Part shown: piece by piece, positions 1 to 11,813 of the stretch
Position numbering within the stretch: the first letter of the stretch is position 1
Layout: the number at the start of each line of letters is the position of its first letter
Assembly: GCA_014898415.1 (NCBI GenBank)
Contig: RCTD01000011.1
Location: forward strand, 310,001-374,000
Direction: 5' to 3'
Origin: Stromatinia cepivora
Taxonomy: Eukaryota; Ascomycota; Leotiomycetes; Helotiales; Sclerotiniaceae
Length of the DNA: 64,000 nt
Position numbers and translations under genes: made by a program
Notes under the pieces: model-generated
Seen by the model: only the letters and a program-made list of their open reading frames with translations
The model's database searches: none
Told to the model about the DNA's origin: nothing

Positions 1-261
1 TTCGAAAATTAAGGTGTGCAGGAAATCCACTCTGCATATTAAGAAATATTGCTGATCGTAACTCACCTAGTGCTCACCTTGTTCTCCTGGCTTTCCTTGC
101 GAACAATGTACCAGGCTTTCTGGGAAGAGAAGGTTTTGTCTCCTACCATGTTTCAATGATCCGGTCGAAATGCTAGATAAGTTCTTAGTACCTGGTAGGC
201 TTCCTACGATATATTTCGTTGTGGTCTCGGACTGATAAAATATCTAGAAAATTACATAAGG

Positions 262-1779
262 ATGTACACAACCGAGAACACTAAGAGATTCATTTCGAAG
301 AACGCAGATACATGGGGAACAGATGAGATGATAGTGAGATTAAGCTGGGGTTATCGAGTCCCGCTGAAAGTTACCGTTGTTTCTTTGTCGGTACGAGGAC
401 CGACTTCTATATTTCGATACCAGCATCAGACGTACATCAACGCATCAGGTAGACCGACTTTCACGAGAAAGAAGAGTCCACCGCTGGGTATTCCGCTTAT
501 GTCGATGGAGGAGAGACAGGAAGAATATGATCGATATATCAGGGGAATTGTTCAGCATGATCTGGATGAATATGTCAGGGTAGCGTATGAACCGGAGGAA
601 TCAGATCTTGCAAAACGTTTGCTCAAGACGGTCTGCCAGTTTTACACTGCTGGCGTGGAAGCCAGTGACGAGGTAGGAGCCCTTTCTCTGAACGAATATT
701 CTTCGCGCTGCATACTTGTCCGGTCTTGAGTGTATTCTCTTAAGCTTTGGCCGGTCTTTGTCCTAGATTTCCTAGGCTTGCTCTTCAACCGAATCGGCAT
801 TCGCTGGCATTCATTGTGATGGTTCTAACAGCTGACAACCACAGTACGTTCTTCTCCGCGAAGCCCTGGAAATACACATTGCCTGCGCCATCCTTGAGCG
901 AAGCTTAATCCTTGACGACGAATCGACCAATTTGGTAGAGGGTCGCCTAAGGGAAAATTTCCCACCAGACTCTTCTCCAAGATGTGCTTCCCGCCAAATC
1001 AAAGTAGCCTTTTTCCTCTCGCAACAAGAAAGAATCAAAGAAGTCCTCAGGGAATGGGGTCAAATGATGTGGACTAGTAATCGCGCCACTGCGAATGAAC
1101 GCAAATGGGCCATTGGGTTCAGCGTCTTACTCGTCTTGACACTCGTCATGGATAAGACGCTGGGTATTTCATATTGCAAGTACGTCTTCCCCCTGGATCC
1201 TGTAGTCTCAAACTACGATACTGATTCGTAATCATAGTGCCGAATCTAGAATCAAACACGGCGGTAAAGAAGCAGAGATTGAGCGACATGAATTCCAGGA
1301 GAGAGTAAAAGTGACACAAACAAACTTATTCGAGAGATGCAAAGAAATTCTTCATTCGAAGTTCAAGACACGAAAAGGGGGTAAGGAGAGCTTTAACCCC
1401 ATTCGCGACGGCGATGGCGCATGGCGCGGCAAAGTTATGGATGAGAGGATTGCCGGGTTTGTACATGATATGAAGAGTGTGGTTCGGGAAAATGGTATGT
1501 TTCTCCAATTTCTCTCCTTCTCCCTTCTCACCGTTCATTTTTGCGTCTGCGAGCAAAGGGCCGAGACAGATAGATGGATTGTCGTACGAGAATGATAATC
1601 TGAATGGGAGACTAACGTTCTTCATTTGAACAGAAACCCAAGTTCGGTCGTGTAGAGCTAGGGTCTCGAAGAATCCACGGGATGACCCATTGTCGTTGTC
1701 TCTGGAGGTAGACGGATCACCATACACGGATGCAGCCCGGTTAGCCTGTGTATTTTTGGATGATTTTCTGGAACATTGA
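262..1779 (+). CDS. Fungal-specific family protein, four exons, possibly 5'-partial
   Basis: Four exons join in phase: 262-672, 845-1179, 1238-1494 and 1634-1779. Introns are GT-AG (gtagga, gtacgt, gtatgt donors; cacag, catag, aacag acceptors). From the ATG at 262 this gives 382 residues. The conserved part begins near residue 23 (IVRLSWGYRVPLKV) and includes PPLGIPLMSMEE, a D/E-rich segment, and VLREWGQMMWTSNRATANER followed by a hydrophobic helix. I recognise this as an uncharacterised fungal family often found as the C-terminal half of Zn2Cys6-type proteins; that link is from memory. No zinc cluster is visible here. The frame is open upstream only to about 199, and ctag just before 248 could be an acceptor, so a 5' exon may lie outside the window. 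Function unknown; nuclear regulation is a guess. Confidence 0.72.
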
Positions 1780-2200
1780 AATTTTGAGCTTCGGCTCCAG
1801 ATGCCCAGGGAAAAATTCCCCAGATTTATTGGCAATTCGATTTGGGCAGGTGCGGTGGGTTGGGGTTGGGATCGGATGGACCGATTTGGAAGGGAAATGG
1901 GAGAATTGGGAGAAAGAGGGGTGGGTTGCTTGGGATAGGAACCTAGAATGGATGGGATGGGAAGTTGATTCGCGATGGATTAGGGGGAAGGGATGTTATT
2001 TTTGTATATTTGATATGATAATCATGATTTTGATGATGAATGACGACGGGTAACGAATGATTTAGTTTTGGAGCACAAAATGATGACGAAGTAGGAAATG
2101 AATGAGAGTAGGGCATAATTTTCTGGGATCCGATTAATGAGATTAATGAATGATTCGAAACATAAAATCTTGATGATGCATAAAAATAATGTATGCAGTG

Positions 2201-2224
2201 GTGAGTGAGTGAGTGAGTGAGTGA
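2201..2224. repeat. (GTGA)6 microsatellite
   Basis: Six perfect tetranucleotide units are visible directly. Confidence 0.95.
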
Positions 2225-2808
2225 AAAAGTACATAACTGGAAATGCTTATGGATCTAGACACTAAATCGAGACTTTCAGCTGAGGAATGGAAAGTATAAA
2301 TTCATGAATGAATGATGAAATGATGGAATGAAATCTTCATAACCAGGGATAATTCTACCATCCTGGAAATAAATCGACGGCTAGCTAAAGCTAATCGATA
2401 TCACCGATAGCCTTATTGATGATATTGACGTATTGTACGACTTGTCAATGGCATACTGGTAGTGATCTTGTGACTTCTTCTCTTTCTCTTGCTTCTCTTG
2501 TTCGTGAGAAATTGTGCCTAATGTCATGGGTATGTATGATTAGAGCTACTATGATGTATCACTAGCATAAAAAGAGTCCCTCCTGAAAGACTCTGTACAT
2601 GATCCCCTGAACTAAGTAAGTACAGAGTATATTCCATCGGATCGGAGCAGGCCGGCACCCAGTGATTCCAGACATCTCATAAATAGAATGTTGTTTTGTA
2701 TTTGGTTAGATTGAGATCGTCATCGCTCCGACATGGCTTCGGGGGAGGAAATGGGTGATCTGATGGAGGGAACGTCCCAGTTTTGGGGAAATTTTTGATG
2801 GGTCCTGG

Positions 2809-2827
2809 TTGATTGATTGATTGATTG
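2809..2827. repeat. (TTGA)n microsatellite
   Basis: Four to five perfect TTGA units in intergenic DNA. Confidence 0.9.
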
Positions 2828-2872
2828 CTAAATGATGGACGGGGCAATTGCGATGTGATCGTGCGGTTTGTT

Positions 2873-2916
2873 GGATGTCGATGTGGATGTGGATGTGGAT
2901 GTCCATGTGGATGTCG
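2873..2916. repeat. GATGTG hexamer repeat
   Basis: About seven imperfect 6-bp units (GATGTG with single-base variants). Confidence 0.9.
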
Positions 2917-3822
2917 GTATTCAATACCAGATTGAGGTGACAGAGCGAGCGAGCAAGGGTGATAATAGACAGGGGAAAGGGACTCGGGACGGAGAGATTC
3001 ATTCATTGGAATTGTTCAAGAAGGGAAGAGAAGCAGGAGAAGAAGGTCAGGGGTAGAGTTAGGTTAAGAATAGTATACTCCGTAGTTCCACGGAAGTATA
3101 ACGGACTCGGACCCAGTCAATGTCATTGTTCCCGTACAGAGTACGTATCCACCGCACCGGATGTCGGGATTGCATTTCTGGAGTCGGGACCCCTAATGGT
3201 TGGTTGGTTCGTACATTGGTAGATGGAAGGTCTAGAACTTATTGTTCGACCGCAAAGTTAGAAACATCAATGCATGTTTGCCACATTGATCATTTAGGAT
3301 TAGAAAGAAAGAGGATATTGAAAGAGAAAACTAAAAACAGAAACAGAAACAGGGCCAAAAAGTACGCATCAAAGTCTGAGTGCTCAGTGCCGTACATAGA
3401 AACCCACAGATTTTCTTTAGCAGATACATACCGATCCAGGAAGATGGATATAACGGTTGCGGGAAGGAGGGGAGGGAAAAGGGAAGAGCCGGTTTGGACA
3501 TAGACATAAGGCTCGCTCGGATTCCGGTGCCGGACAGGGGATATCCTGAGAGGAAATTGGATTTATTTCTGTTTGGTGTTGGAGTTATGTGTGTGTGTGC
3601 CGTAAATGCAATTTTTAGAATGTAATGTGGGCTGAGAGTCTCCTATCTGGAAATAGAAGAAATCTTATGTCATCCAGCTCTTGGGGTTGATGTGGTAATG
3701 TGGTGGTGTGGCAGTTTAGTTGTGATAGTAAAAATATATCGCATCACGTAAGGCTGAGTTGGCAAAAACGAGTGGGATTGTGAATTGGAGTGTGAGTGTG
3801 ATGAGAATTTGTACCATATGTA

Positions 3823-3855
3823 GGATGTAAGATGTAAGATGTAAGATGTGAGATG
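3823..3855. repeat. GATGTAA heptamer repeat
   Basis: Four to five 7-bp units, the last with one substitution. Confidence 0.9.
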
Positions 3856-4660
3856 AATATGTCCGTTTAGCCGTTAGTCATGCCGGGGAAGTGTGAATGG
3901 AAGCTTTTGGATGCAGGAACAAAAGAATCAGCATTGTGAAAAGGGGATGTTTACGAATGAATGTGACGTCGATGCCGCATTCACAGGAGCGTAACAACGT
4001 GGTAAACCTTGTCATGTCAACCCAAGCCGTAGGAACCCCGTCGCGGTAGTACTGCATTGCATGGTAGATGATGAAAAAAATGGTAAGCTGTGTTTCGCGA
4101 TTATCTGGTTGTCGACCCTGCATGAGATGCTGTGTCATTGCTCGGTGAGTAACCTTGCCTTATGGGATTCTCAGGAACTGCTGGACTCCTGACTCCTGAT
4201 GTCCTCAATTAATGTGCTGTTGCGGCGATGACAATGCTGAGGAAATGAATACCAAAATTGCTACTGTTGCATGCGATGTGTACATCTACATCAGCATACG
4301 AGGCCATGGCCTACTTTTCACCGAGATGACCGCCGGTATGATCACCAATATGAGGATGTATCACCATAAATCACGCCAAAATGCAGTGCAGCTGGAGAAG
4401 GGCGTAATCCTCATGATACCTTCTTTTTTCTTCTGTGCCATTTTCTATGCTTTTCGGGGCGGCCTACGAAAGGTACATGCTGATGTTGTACTGCACAGAA
4501 AGATGTTCTACGGGTATGCACAGCAGATGGCTAAACTGACAGACAGGTCGTGATACTTGGAGGGTCTCATTGACAACCCGCCCCCACGGAACACCATAAG
4601 GCGGGAATGAAGATCGGATTGCTTTGTCTAACCTTAGGCTATGCTGTGCAATGCCCAGTA

Positions 4661-4695
4661 GGTTAGGTTAGGTTAGGTTAGGTTAGGTTAGGTTA
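4661..4695 (+). repeat. Interstitial (GGTTA)7 array, telomere-like
   Basis: Seven perfect GGTTA units (TTAGG in another phase) stand alone in intergenic DNA. The usual telomere unit of filamentous fungi is TTAGGG, so this lacks one G per unit. No subtelomeric context is seen. Confidence 0.95.
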
Positions 4696-5180
4696 CAGTT
4701 GGTAATGGAATGTGAGTAATAATTGCCCGGTCTTCCTCGGTCGGAGGATACGAGAAGGCATGGAAACACAAAATTGAAAAGTGCCGCACAAGAAGGGTAA
4801 AGCCCGAGCGACAAGGAATTGTGAAGGGAAAAAGGGTTCATGGATTTTGCATAGAGGGTTAGATGGTGGATGGCTTCATGTTCAATCCATGCGGGCTAGC
4901 GGTACTGTAAACGCCGGTGGAACCTCAGAATTAGAATCATAGAATTAATCGTAATAATAATCAAACCATGACAAGAAACCTGGAACGGCTAAGGAATGAA
5001 CGAACGAAGATCAGGGTCTAAAAAGGTCTAGGAACATAATGATAAATGCGAAACCTCATTCGATCTATCAAGATTTGTTAGAGATAATAGGAGATTACTG
5101 ATAGAATAATACCGGTACTATTCTCGTTTGCTCGCCTCGTTCAAAACTAGATACCAAATGTCCCAGTTCCAGTCCCAGTC

Positions 5181-5237
5181 CCATTTCTATTTCCATTTCC
5201 ATTTCCATTTCCATTTCCATTTCCATTTCCATTTCCA
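5181..5237. repeat. CATTTC hexamer repeat
   Basis: About nine units of a pyrimidine-rich hexamer, followed by a short CAGTTCC repeat to about 5262. Confidence 0.9.
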
Positions 5238-5520
5238 GTTCCCAGTTCCCAGTTCCCATTCCCAGTCATTTCTATCCCAGTTTGGAGTTGGAAACTTTAT
5301 AAGCCGATGAATCTGGTCTAGAAACCGTGCCTGGCACCTAAATAGTCCACTGCAATACCCAGCAACCTTAGATTTTCATGTTTCTAGAACAATTTGTAAA
5401 GAATCTATTTAAATGGTTCCTAATTTGGATTTTGGATTCTCCAATAATCTGAGTGAGACTTGGTTTTGCTTTCTGATTTTTGATATTCTCTTTCTGCTTT
5501 TGGATGTTGTCTTGGAGACA

Positions 5521-5556
5521 GACCATTGACCATTGACCATTGACCATTGACCATTG
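5521..5556. repeat. (GACCATT)5 repeat
   Basis: Five perfect heptamer units. Confidence 0.95.
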
Positions 5557-5666
5557 TGGGTTTGCTTCAATTGCTCTGCTCTTTGGTCAATGTGTTCAGG
5601 TAGGTTAGTTAGGAGTAGGTATTCTAGTATTCTATTTGGGTCCCATTCCATCTAATCCATGAATCT

Positions 5667-5685
5667 ATCCATCCATCCATCCATC
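5667..5685. repeat. (ATCC)n microsatellite
   Basis: Four to five perfect units. Confidence 0.9.
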
Positions 5686-6134
5686 ACATCCATACATTCA
5701 ATAATGACTCTACCATACATTTCTCCCCTTGCAATTAGAATGACTATGTTTCCGTTTTCCGTTTTCGTAAGCGTTGTATCTTATGCCTGATCTCATCCAA
5801 GGCTCCAGGCGTATGGTACTTTTCATTCCTAGTACGTACGATATCTACGTACCCTTTCATCATATCCCCTACACAGTAAACCCCTGGTTAAGAATTAAGA
5901 GTCAGAGCAGCCGCATTTATTGTGGCTATAATTCACTTATGGTTACCAAAACACATGGGGCGAACAGTGGCGATGGAGCTGAATGGAAATAATGATAGGT
6001 CAAGGAGCGCCTATAGCCCCCCTGTAAAGTTAACTTATCCACTTGAATGGGCGTCAGGCAGTTAATCGCTAAAATGTCAGAGAAGCACCAAGGTTCAAAA
6101 CCTGGGACCCTTTGAGTTGTGTAGTTACAGTTAG

Positions 6135-6197
6135 TAAGGTTGCAAGGTTGCAAGGTCGCAAGGTCGCAAGATCGCAAGGTTGCAAGGTTGTAAGGTT
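6135..6197. repeat. 8-bp minisatellite, unit AAGGTYGC
   Basis: Seven to eight units of AAGGTTGC or AAGGTCGC, with single changes in two of them. The C/T alternation at one position is regular enough to suggest local duplication of unit blocks. Confidence 0.9.
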
Positions 6198-6783
6198 CCA
6201 GATGTTTCCCAAAGACTCAAATTGGAACTTTTTTCATAAGTCTGTCAACGCCGAGCCCTGTAAGGTTTCTCCCAGCTTTGACTCCCTCAGTCATACTTAT
6301 GACGATGCTGAGTTATTGTGCTTGCTAGTTGTGCCTGGAAGTGGACAAGGCAGCCTTGATGGCCCTCCTTGTAAATATTTCTCCCTATCTCAACATAGAC
6401 ACCGATCTACCATGGGGTTCTCAGCCACTATCCAAGTATGGCCCTATGCAGGTGTTTTGCATGTTGCTGCTATGTATAATAATATATTATATGATATTTT
6501 GTAGAAAAGACTTCTATACATTAACCTATGAACCTCAAGATACTTAAACCCCCAGACCCCTCTCACCAATTCGTTTTTGTTTCAGCATTTCCAACTGAAT
6601 CAAATATCAGATATAAACATCCTCAAGTCCCAACTTACTTTCAAAGTTATTACTCTACATCTTAAACTCATTCCCATCTTCAATATCATCGAATATTCTT
6701 ACATACAACTCAAACACTCAAACACCAACATAACATCAATACCAACCAACACCAACACCAACAACCAAACACCAACCACCAAA

Positions 6784-6966
6784 ATGTCTACCGAATCCTT
6801 CCCAATCTCAAGTATGTCAAATTCCTTGTTCACGAGATCCTCTTCGGCAGTTACGGCTTCTAGGATTCTCAACTGTATATATCTGAACGTTGCTAATCAT
6901 TACTCTACAGACACTATCATGGCATTCAGAAGCCACCCAAAAGACAACGATGATGATGACCACTAA
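6784..6966 (+). CDS. Possible tiny spliced gene (27 codons, or 60 unspliced)
   Basis: The ATG at 6784 follows a long CA-rich leader (CAACACCAACAC type), typical of fungal 5' UTRs, and sits in caccaaaATG context. A good intron follows: donor gtatgt at 6812, branch-like gctaat near 6890, acceptor ctacag ending 6910. Exons 6784-6811 and 6911-6966 join in phase to give a 27-residue peptide (MSTESFPIS, then an acidic DDDDH end). The 99-bp intron has no stop in frame, so retention would give 60 residues. Another gtgagt donor at about 7014 suggests transcription continues. It could be the start of a longer gene or a non-coding transcript. No family recognised. Confidence 0.35.
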   Translation: MSTESFPISSMSNSLFTRSSSAVTASRILNCIYLNVANHYSTDTIMAFRSHPKDNDDDDH

Positions 6967-8047
6967 ATATCGATCCATCTTCTCAATGCCAGGTGTATCT
7001 ACAATGGCCTGAACGTGAGTATATCCTCATTTCAATCATCATCATTTCCAATTCATTTGGTACCTTGAACAATTTCCAAATCCGGACAATTGAGCACAAA
7101 AGTTTCGGGACCAACGAGACGAGGCTGGAACCTTGAGCAAGTTGCAGACAAGGTCTCAGACTCAAAGCCCTGGTCTTTTATTAGATTCTTAGTGGTCCAT
7201 GAGTAGATGAGAGCTGCAAGATGTTGCAAGGTTGGGAAAATGCAGCCGATGCGGTACACTGCGTCACAGGACAGGCTCTTTTACTGTGACCAGATAAGCA
7301 ACCCGTATCACATATATTCATTCACCAGCCACCAGCCACCAGCCACTACAAGCTACAACCAAATGCCCCTTTTCGCACCGCCCCCTTTGCCCTCTTTACC
7401 CTAAAATGCCCCAAAAATGCGCAATTCTTAAGAAGAAATAAGCAAACAATTCAAAGGGGCAGAAGGGCAAAGAAGCAGAAATGCAAAAAGCCAAAAATAG
7501 CTTATGAAGATAAAAAAGCAAAAAACAAATGAAGCTAATCAAATTCTTACCAATAGAAATCCCAGACTTCGCCATGTAGTCAAGAATCTCAAACCCCCAA
7601 ATTTGGATCACGAGTGCAACAACACCAAAAATACAGATCACATCACCTCAATTTCATGATCCGTATTTCCCATCAGGCATCACCGACTTTCACCAACTTG
7701 ACCGATCGAAACGAGACGAAACAAAAATATCAGATCCGAAAACAAAAAACCATCAAAATAGCCATAGCCCATTTTCAGCCTTGCTCTTTTCCCTTTCATC
7801 ATCGATCCAATCCCATCAATTAGGTTCACTTCAGCCCCTCCAGATGGATCTATTCTGCACGGCGAAGGGACCTCAGCACGGACCGAGTACCAAATCCCAC
7901 ATCACCAACTCTCACAACTCTTTGAAAGTGGCTCAGCACAACAAAACATCACATCACTCAACATAATCGAACGTTCAGCACTTAGGCTACCTTCCCCTTT
8001 TCGAATCACTCTGGTCTTTTTCATCCTCGCTTTTCTCCGATTCGAAA

Positions 8048-8153
8048 TCGAAGAGAGTCATCATTACTCATCACCATTCAAATTTAGACCATGCCCAAGA
8101 TCATGTACGACGGCATATAAAAAATTTCCGACTGCAGAGATGACTCTCTTCGA
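8048..8153. repeat. 15-bp perfect inverted repeat with 76-nt loop
   Basis: TCGAAGAGAGTCATC at 8048-8062 is perfectly complementary to GATGACTCTCTTCGA at 8139-8153. The loop contains an AT-rich segment (gcatataaaaaattt). It could be an RNA hairpin or the arms of a very small transposon footprint. No TA duplication is evident at the ends. Confidence 0.85.
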
Positions 8154-9532
8154 CTAGGCTACTAGCTAGGCGAGCTGGAACCTGGGCTGATGTTTTTGGA
8201 CCCCGTACTTTTTGTCCTCCTGTACTTGTCAGGATACGACGAATGTATCAACGTTTTTTTCCTTTTGGGCTTTTTTCTCTCTCTCTTGGGATCGATCTAT
8301 TTATTTTTAATTATCTTTTGGAAGTCTTTCGGTACCTAGCGCGCGAGTTTTTAGAGCGTTGTTTTTTTCCTTTCCCCCTTTTTTTTGGTTTGGGAACACT
8401 AGGTACTTGGGGCATACACAATTATAGATTTGGGATGGGATAGGATAGGATGGATACAACGTTAGCTCTCGCGAGCGCCGCAAAATCTTTGGGAGGATTT
8501 TCTTTTCCTCTTTTGTTTTTTTACGACGGCAGTCTTTGAGACTCTTTTTCTTTTCTCTTTCCGCAATGTCTTATTAGTTTTCCTTGTAAAACAGGGATCG
8601 GAGGATCAATCGGGAGGATTTTTCAGAGAAGAGTTTATGTATTTGTAGTAGTAGATATTTTTATTTTGCGTTAATGCCTTTAGATAGACATTATTACATA
8701 TCAATCACATTACATTATATTATATCCTGTTTAACAAATGATTCGAGTTAAGATTACCTTGTGAATTTTGACTAATTGATGGGTTTATTCTTCCTTTTCT
8801 TTATGCATACATATGCATATATTACTGAAAATATAATAATCTCAGCAATGATGTAAAATAATAGAGTAGTCTGATTATATGTTGAGGTTGACTCACTCAG
8901 TAAGTACATCTAGGCATACCCTCACTTTACAAGCCCCTTCATCACCTCGCCAAACCTTGAAAAGGCGAACTACCTACCAGTAGGTAAATTCTACTATCAC
9001 TACACAACTTATCCAGCCTTCTCTTCTCTTTCTCTCTTCTCTCACATCTCCAACCACAACACATATACTTTGTACATCTCACCTTCCAATCATCACAAAC
9101 CATCACACCTTACCACACATCACAATCCATCCACCGCCACCACCACCAAGAACTCCTCATATTTCTATTTTTGCTTCCCATTTCTGTTTCCGCCCCTTCA
9201 TCTGCTTCTAAATCTGCGTCTCCAAACAACTCTTCATGTTTTTTCTGTTTCTGCTTCTTCATTATGATAACCAATAACCAATACCATACATATAATAAAG
9301 CTTAAAACTTATAAGTTAAAATATAGAAAATAAATTTATCATCAATATCATGAATATATAAATAAAATAAAGTACTAGGTATCTCAAGAGTTTGAATTTC
9401 TGAAGTTTCTAAGCCAGCCAAGCACATATAATGCAATGAGATTCAATGCAATTATTCTATCTTATTCCTATCCTTATTCTTATTCTTATAAGGATACTTC
9501 ATACTTCATACTTCCTCTTCCCCTCAAGCCGC

Positions 9533-9557
9533 TGGTAGCTGGTAGCTGGTAGCTGCT
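9533..9557. repeat. GGTAGCT heptamer repeat
   Basis: Three to four units, the last with one change. Confidence 0.85.
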
Positions 9558-9879
9558 AGGTATAATATACAATACTCATCTCATCTCATCGAGCCGCGAT
9601 CGTTGGATTCGAGGTATACCATTCCTTTATACAATAATTTGGAGGGATGAATAAGTGAATGAATTAATTAGTTAGTTAGAAGCATAAGAAAAACCAGATA
9701 CTAGATTATAATCTTCCATCTTCCATCTACATCTTCTAAATCAATTATATTATAAGCTAAGCGGTCTCCGGAACTGGGGCGGACTAGGGTTGCTAATCTA
9801 ATCTAATCCAATCCAATCTAATCAACACTAACAATAAAAATAGTTATTCTTTTGCTCTCTCTATATATATATAAAGATC

Positions 9880-10074
9880 CATTATATAAATAATACATCT
9901 ACTAACTAAGATAATTATTAAGAAATAAATCTTCAAACTTTTCAAAGATTAATTTCTATATTTCTATTTATGTTTATATTTAAATATAAATAATATAATT
10001 AATATATTCTTTATTATTACATTTTATAATCTTTATAAATTATTATTTATATAAAATATAAAGATCTAAAACTA
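9880..10074. repeat. Dispersed ~195-bp AT-rich repeat, copy 1
   Basis: Nearly the same sequence occurs at 34741-34936 in the same orientation. Shared landmarks include cttcaaacttttcaaagatt, the long TTTATATTTAAATATAAA tract and aaagatctaaaactaa. It lies at the left edge of the RIP-affected block. It may be a solo LTR or element end, but no TG..CA ends or target duplication were found. Confidence 0.8.
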
Positions 10075-10132
10075 ATTAATTTATAAGATAAAGCGAGTTC
10101 GAGGTATTTTGGCCGCTACATTCGGTGGGCTT

Positions 10133-10282
10133 TGTGACGAACCCAACGAGCGTTTAGAGATCAACCTTAAAATTAAAAGCTATAGAGTTAAAGAAAGTGT
10201 ACTACAAAGCTATATATATGATCGGTTCGAAATTTAATATTGTATTAGCCCGATCGGATACGATTATATGTATTTCGTAATA
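10133..10282 (-). repeat. LTR of element D (3' copy)
   Basis: On the plus strand it begins TGTGACGAACC and ends TTTCGTAATA. It matches 17169-17318 over 150 bp, with mainly C/T and G/A differences as expected from RIP. Confidence 0.9.
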
Positions 10283-11043
10283 TTACCCCTTTTTTCTGAA
10301 GAGTTCATCCTGAATTTGCTTTAAATAAATGATTTAAGTATAAAAATAATCACTAATCTTCTTTTGATAAAAATACCTGATATACGAATTGTATTACAGT
10401 CAACGAATATGTATCTATTGTATTATATGCCTCTTTTAAGCGATTTTCAAAATATCGGTTATTGATTATTTCTCCTAAATCTTTATTATCATTGCTTTCG
10501 GATTCAATAATCAATATAATAATCGGAATAGATTTTTATTGATCTTAAACTCTTTGATATAGATCTAATAAACAAATTTGTATTCAATAAGAAATATTTC
10601 TATATCGTATATATTTATTTTACTTATATAAAAGAGTTCTTTTAGAAAAGGAAAACTCGAATATTCGTACATAGGGTAGAATCAATATATAATCGAACTT
10701 GTCCGATTGGATATCAAAAGGATTAAAAACACCAATAACATTAAGGTTGTTAATATCCATTAAATTATAATTCCAAGAATGAGATGGATTCTGCAATAAA
10801 TATAAGGTTCTAAACTCATTAGAATGGGATGATACAGAGAATCCATTCACTGTACAAACAGTTAGTTGTTATATAACCTGAACAAAATCGGGATAGGAAC
10901 AGGGAAAAGAAAACTATTGAGAAAAACGATTTCTAAGAGTAATATTGAGTTCATTACGAAAAATTGAGATTTTATTCGAATCGGACCAATTCTGACCTTT
11001 GGCTTCGTAAAGAGTCCTTTCGAATTTTACAATATAAGCATAT

Positions 11044-11209
11044 TGTTGGAAATGAGGCCATCATAGGATTAGAATTGAGGTCACGAGACTACAATGATGC
11101 ACAAACCATATTTGGGGATAACTTCAATTCTGCTCCTATTAGAAATATAGATCCTTAGTTCAATTTATATAGTCAACAATACTACTACTTCCTGCACCAA
11201 AAGTTAATA
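11044..11209 (+). repeat. 5' LTR of copia-1
   Basis: 166 bp; nearly the same as 16367-16532 apart from transitions. The terminal CA has become TA. Confidence 0.92.
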
Positions 11210-11813
11210 GGTTATAAGATCCGGTTGTATAGTAGTGATTAGAAAACAAAACAAATCGAGAAAGAATTAGTATAGCTAGTAGGGGTGGAATAGAGTGAAA
11301 ATCAGAATTTTCATATAGTACCATTGAAGCAAAATTGAAATATGATAATACAGTTTATAATTCACAATATTACAGGCCAAAACGGAGAGCAGTCTGCACA
11401 ATGCCGATATAGAATTATAACAAAGGCAAAGAGCAAGTTCGCATAGTTACAAGAAAATATATTATAATATAATCTTACGAATTTTTTTTTTTTAATTGCT
11501 TTATTTTTATATTTCTTTATTATTTTGAATTTATTTACTATATACTTTTTTTTTTAAGATCATCTTAAAAATCTGAAGATTATCTTTGATATTCATCAAA
11601 CAATAAGAAACTTTTACAATATCGGAATCAAACAATCTTTCGAAGTTTAATCAAAACAATTATAAATAATAGTTCAAATAAACGAAGATACAATTGAAAG
11701 GGAAAGGATGGTTTTATATAATTGATTAAACATTAAATGAATATATACAGATTATAGGATCCAATATAGTATCTATTTACAAGATCAATGGTTGTATATG
11801 TTATAATATCGAA

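Larger units (their letters stand above)
1780..6783. other. Intergenic region with many short tandem repeats
   Basis: No convincing gene is seen in these 5 kb. Open frames are short, overlap on both strands and follow simple repeats. An open frame of 113 codons starts at ATG 4212, but it has no recognisable motif. Composition is balanced, without RIP, so this is host DNA. Tandem repeats are listed separately. Confidence 0.6.
6967..9879. other. Intergenic region, T/C-rich stretches
   Basis: No supported gene. There are pyrimidine-rich leader-like tracts (8990-9240), GGTAGCT repeats (9533-9557), CATCT repeats near 9575 and a TAATC repeat near 9800. Composition drifts to AT-rich from about 9270, approaching the RIP-affected block. 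Confidence 0.5.

Noticed and set aside
4212..4553. 113-codon plus-strand frame with several Met and Cys
   Set aside because: No motif, no splice or leader signals and a low-complexity neighbourhood; likely accidental.
6000..6110. tRNA-like GGTTCAAAACC T-loop motif near 6090
   Set aside because: The T stem has a mismatch and no matching acceptor or anticodon arm could be placed at the right distance.
7396..7641. Minus-strand hydrophobic frame with a gtaaga donor-like site after GISIG
   Set aside because: No second exon or family match found; composition explains the hydrophobicity.
9070..9267. Plus-strand frame rich in His/Thr/Phe
   Set aside because: Lies in a CA/CT-rich leader-like tract; translation of simple sequence.
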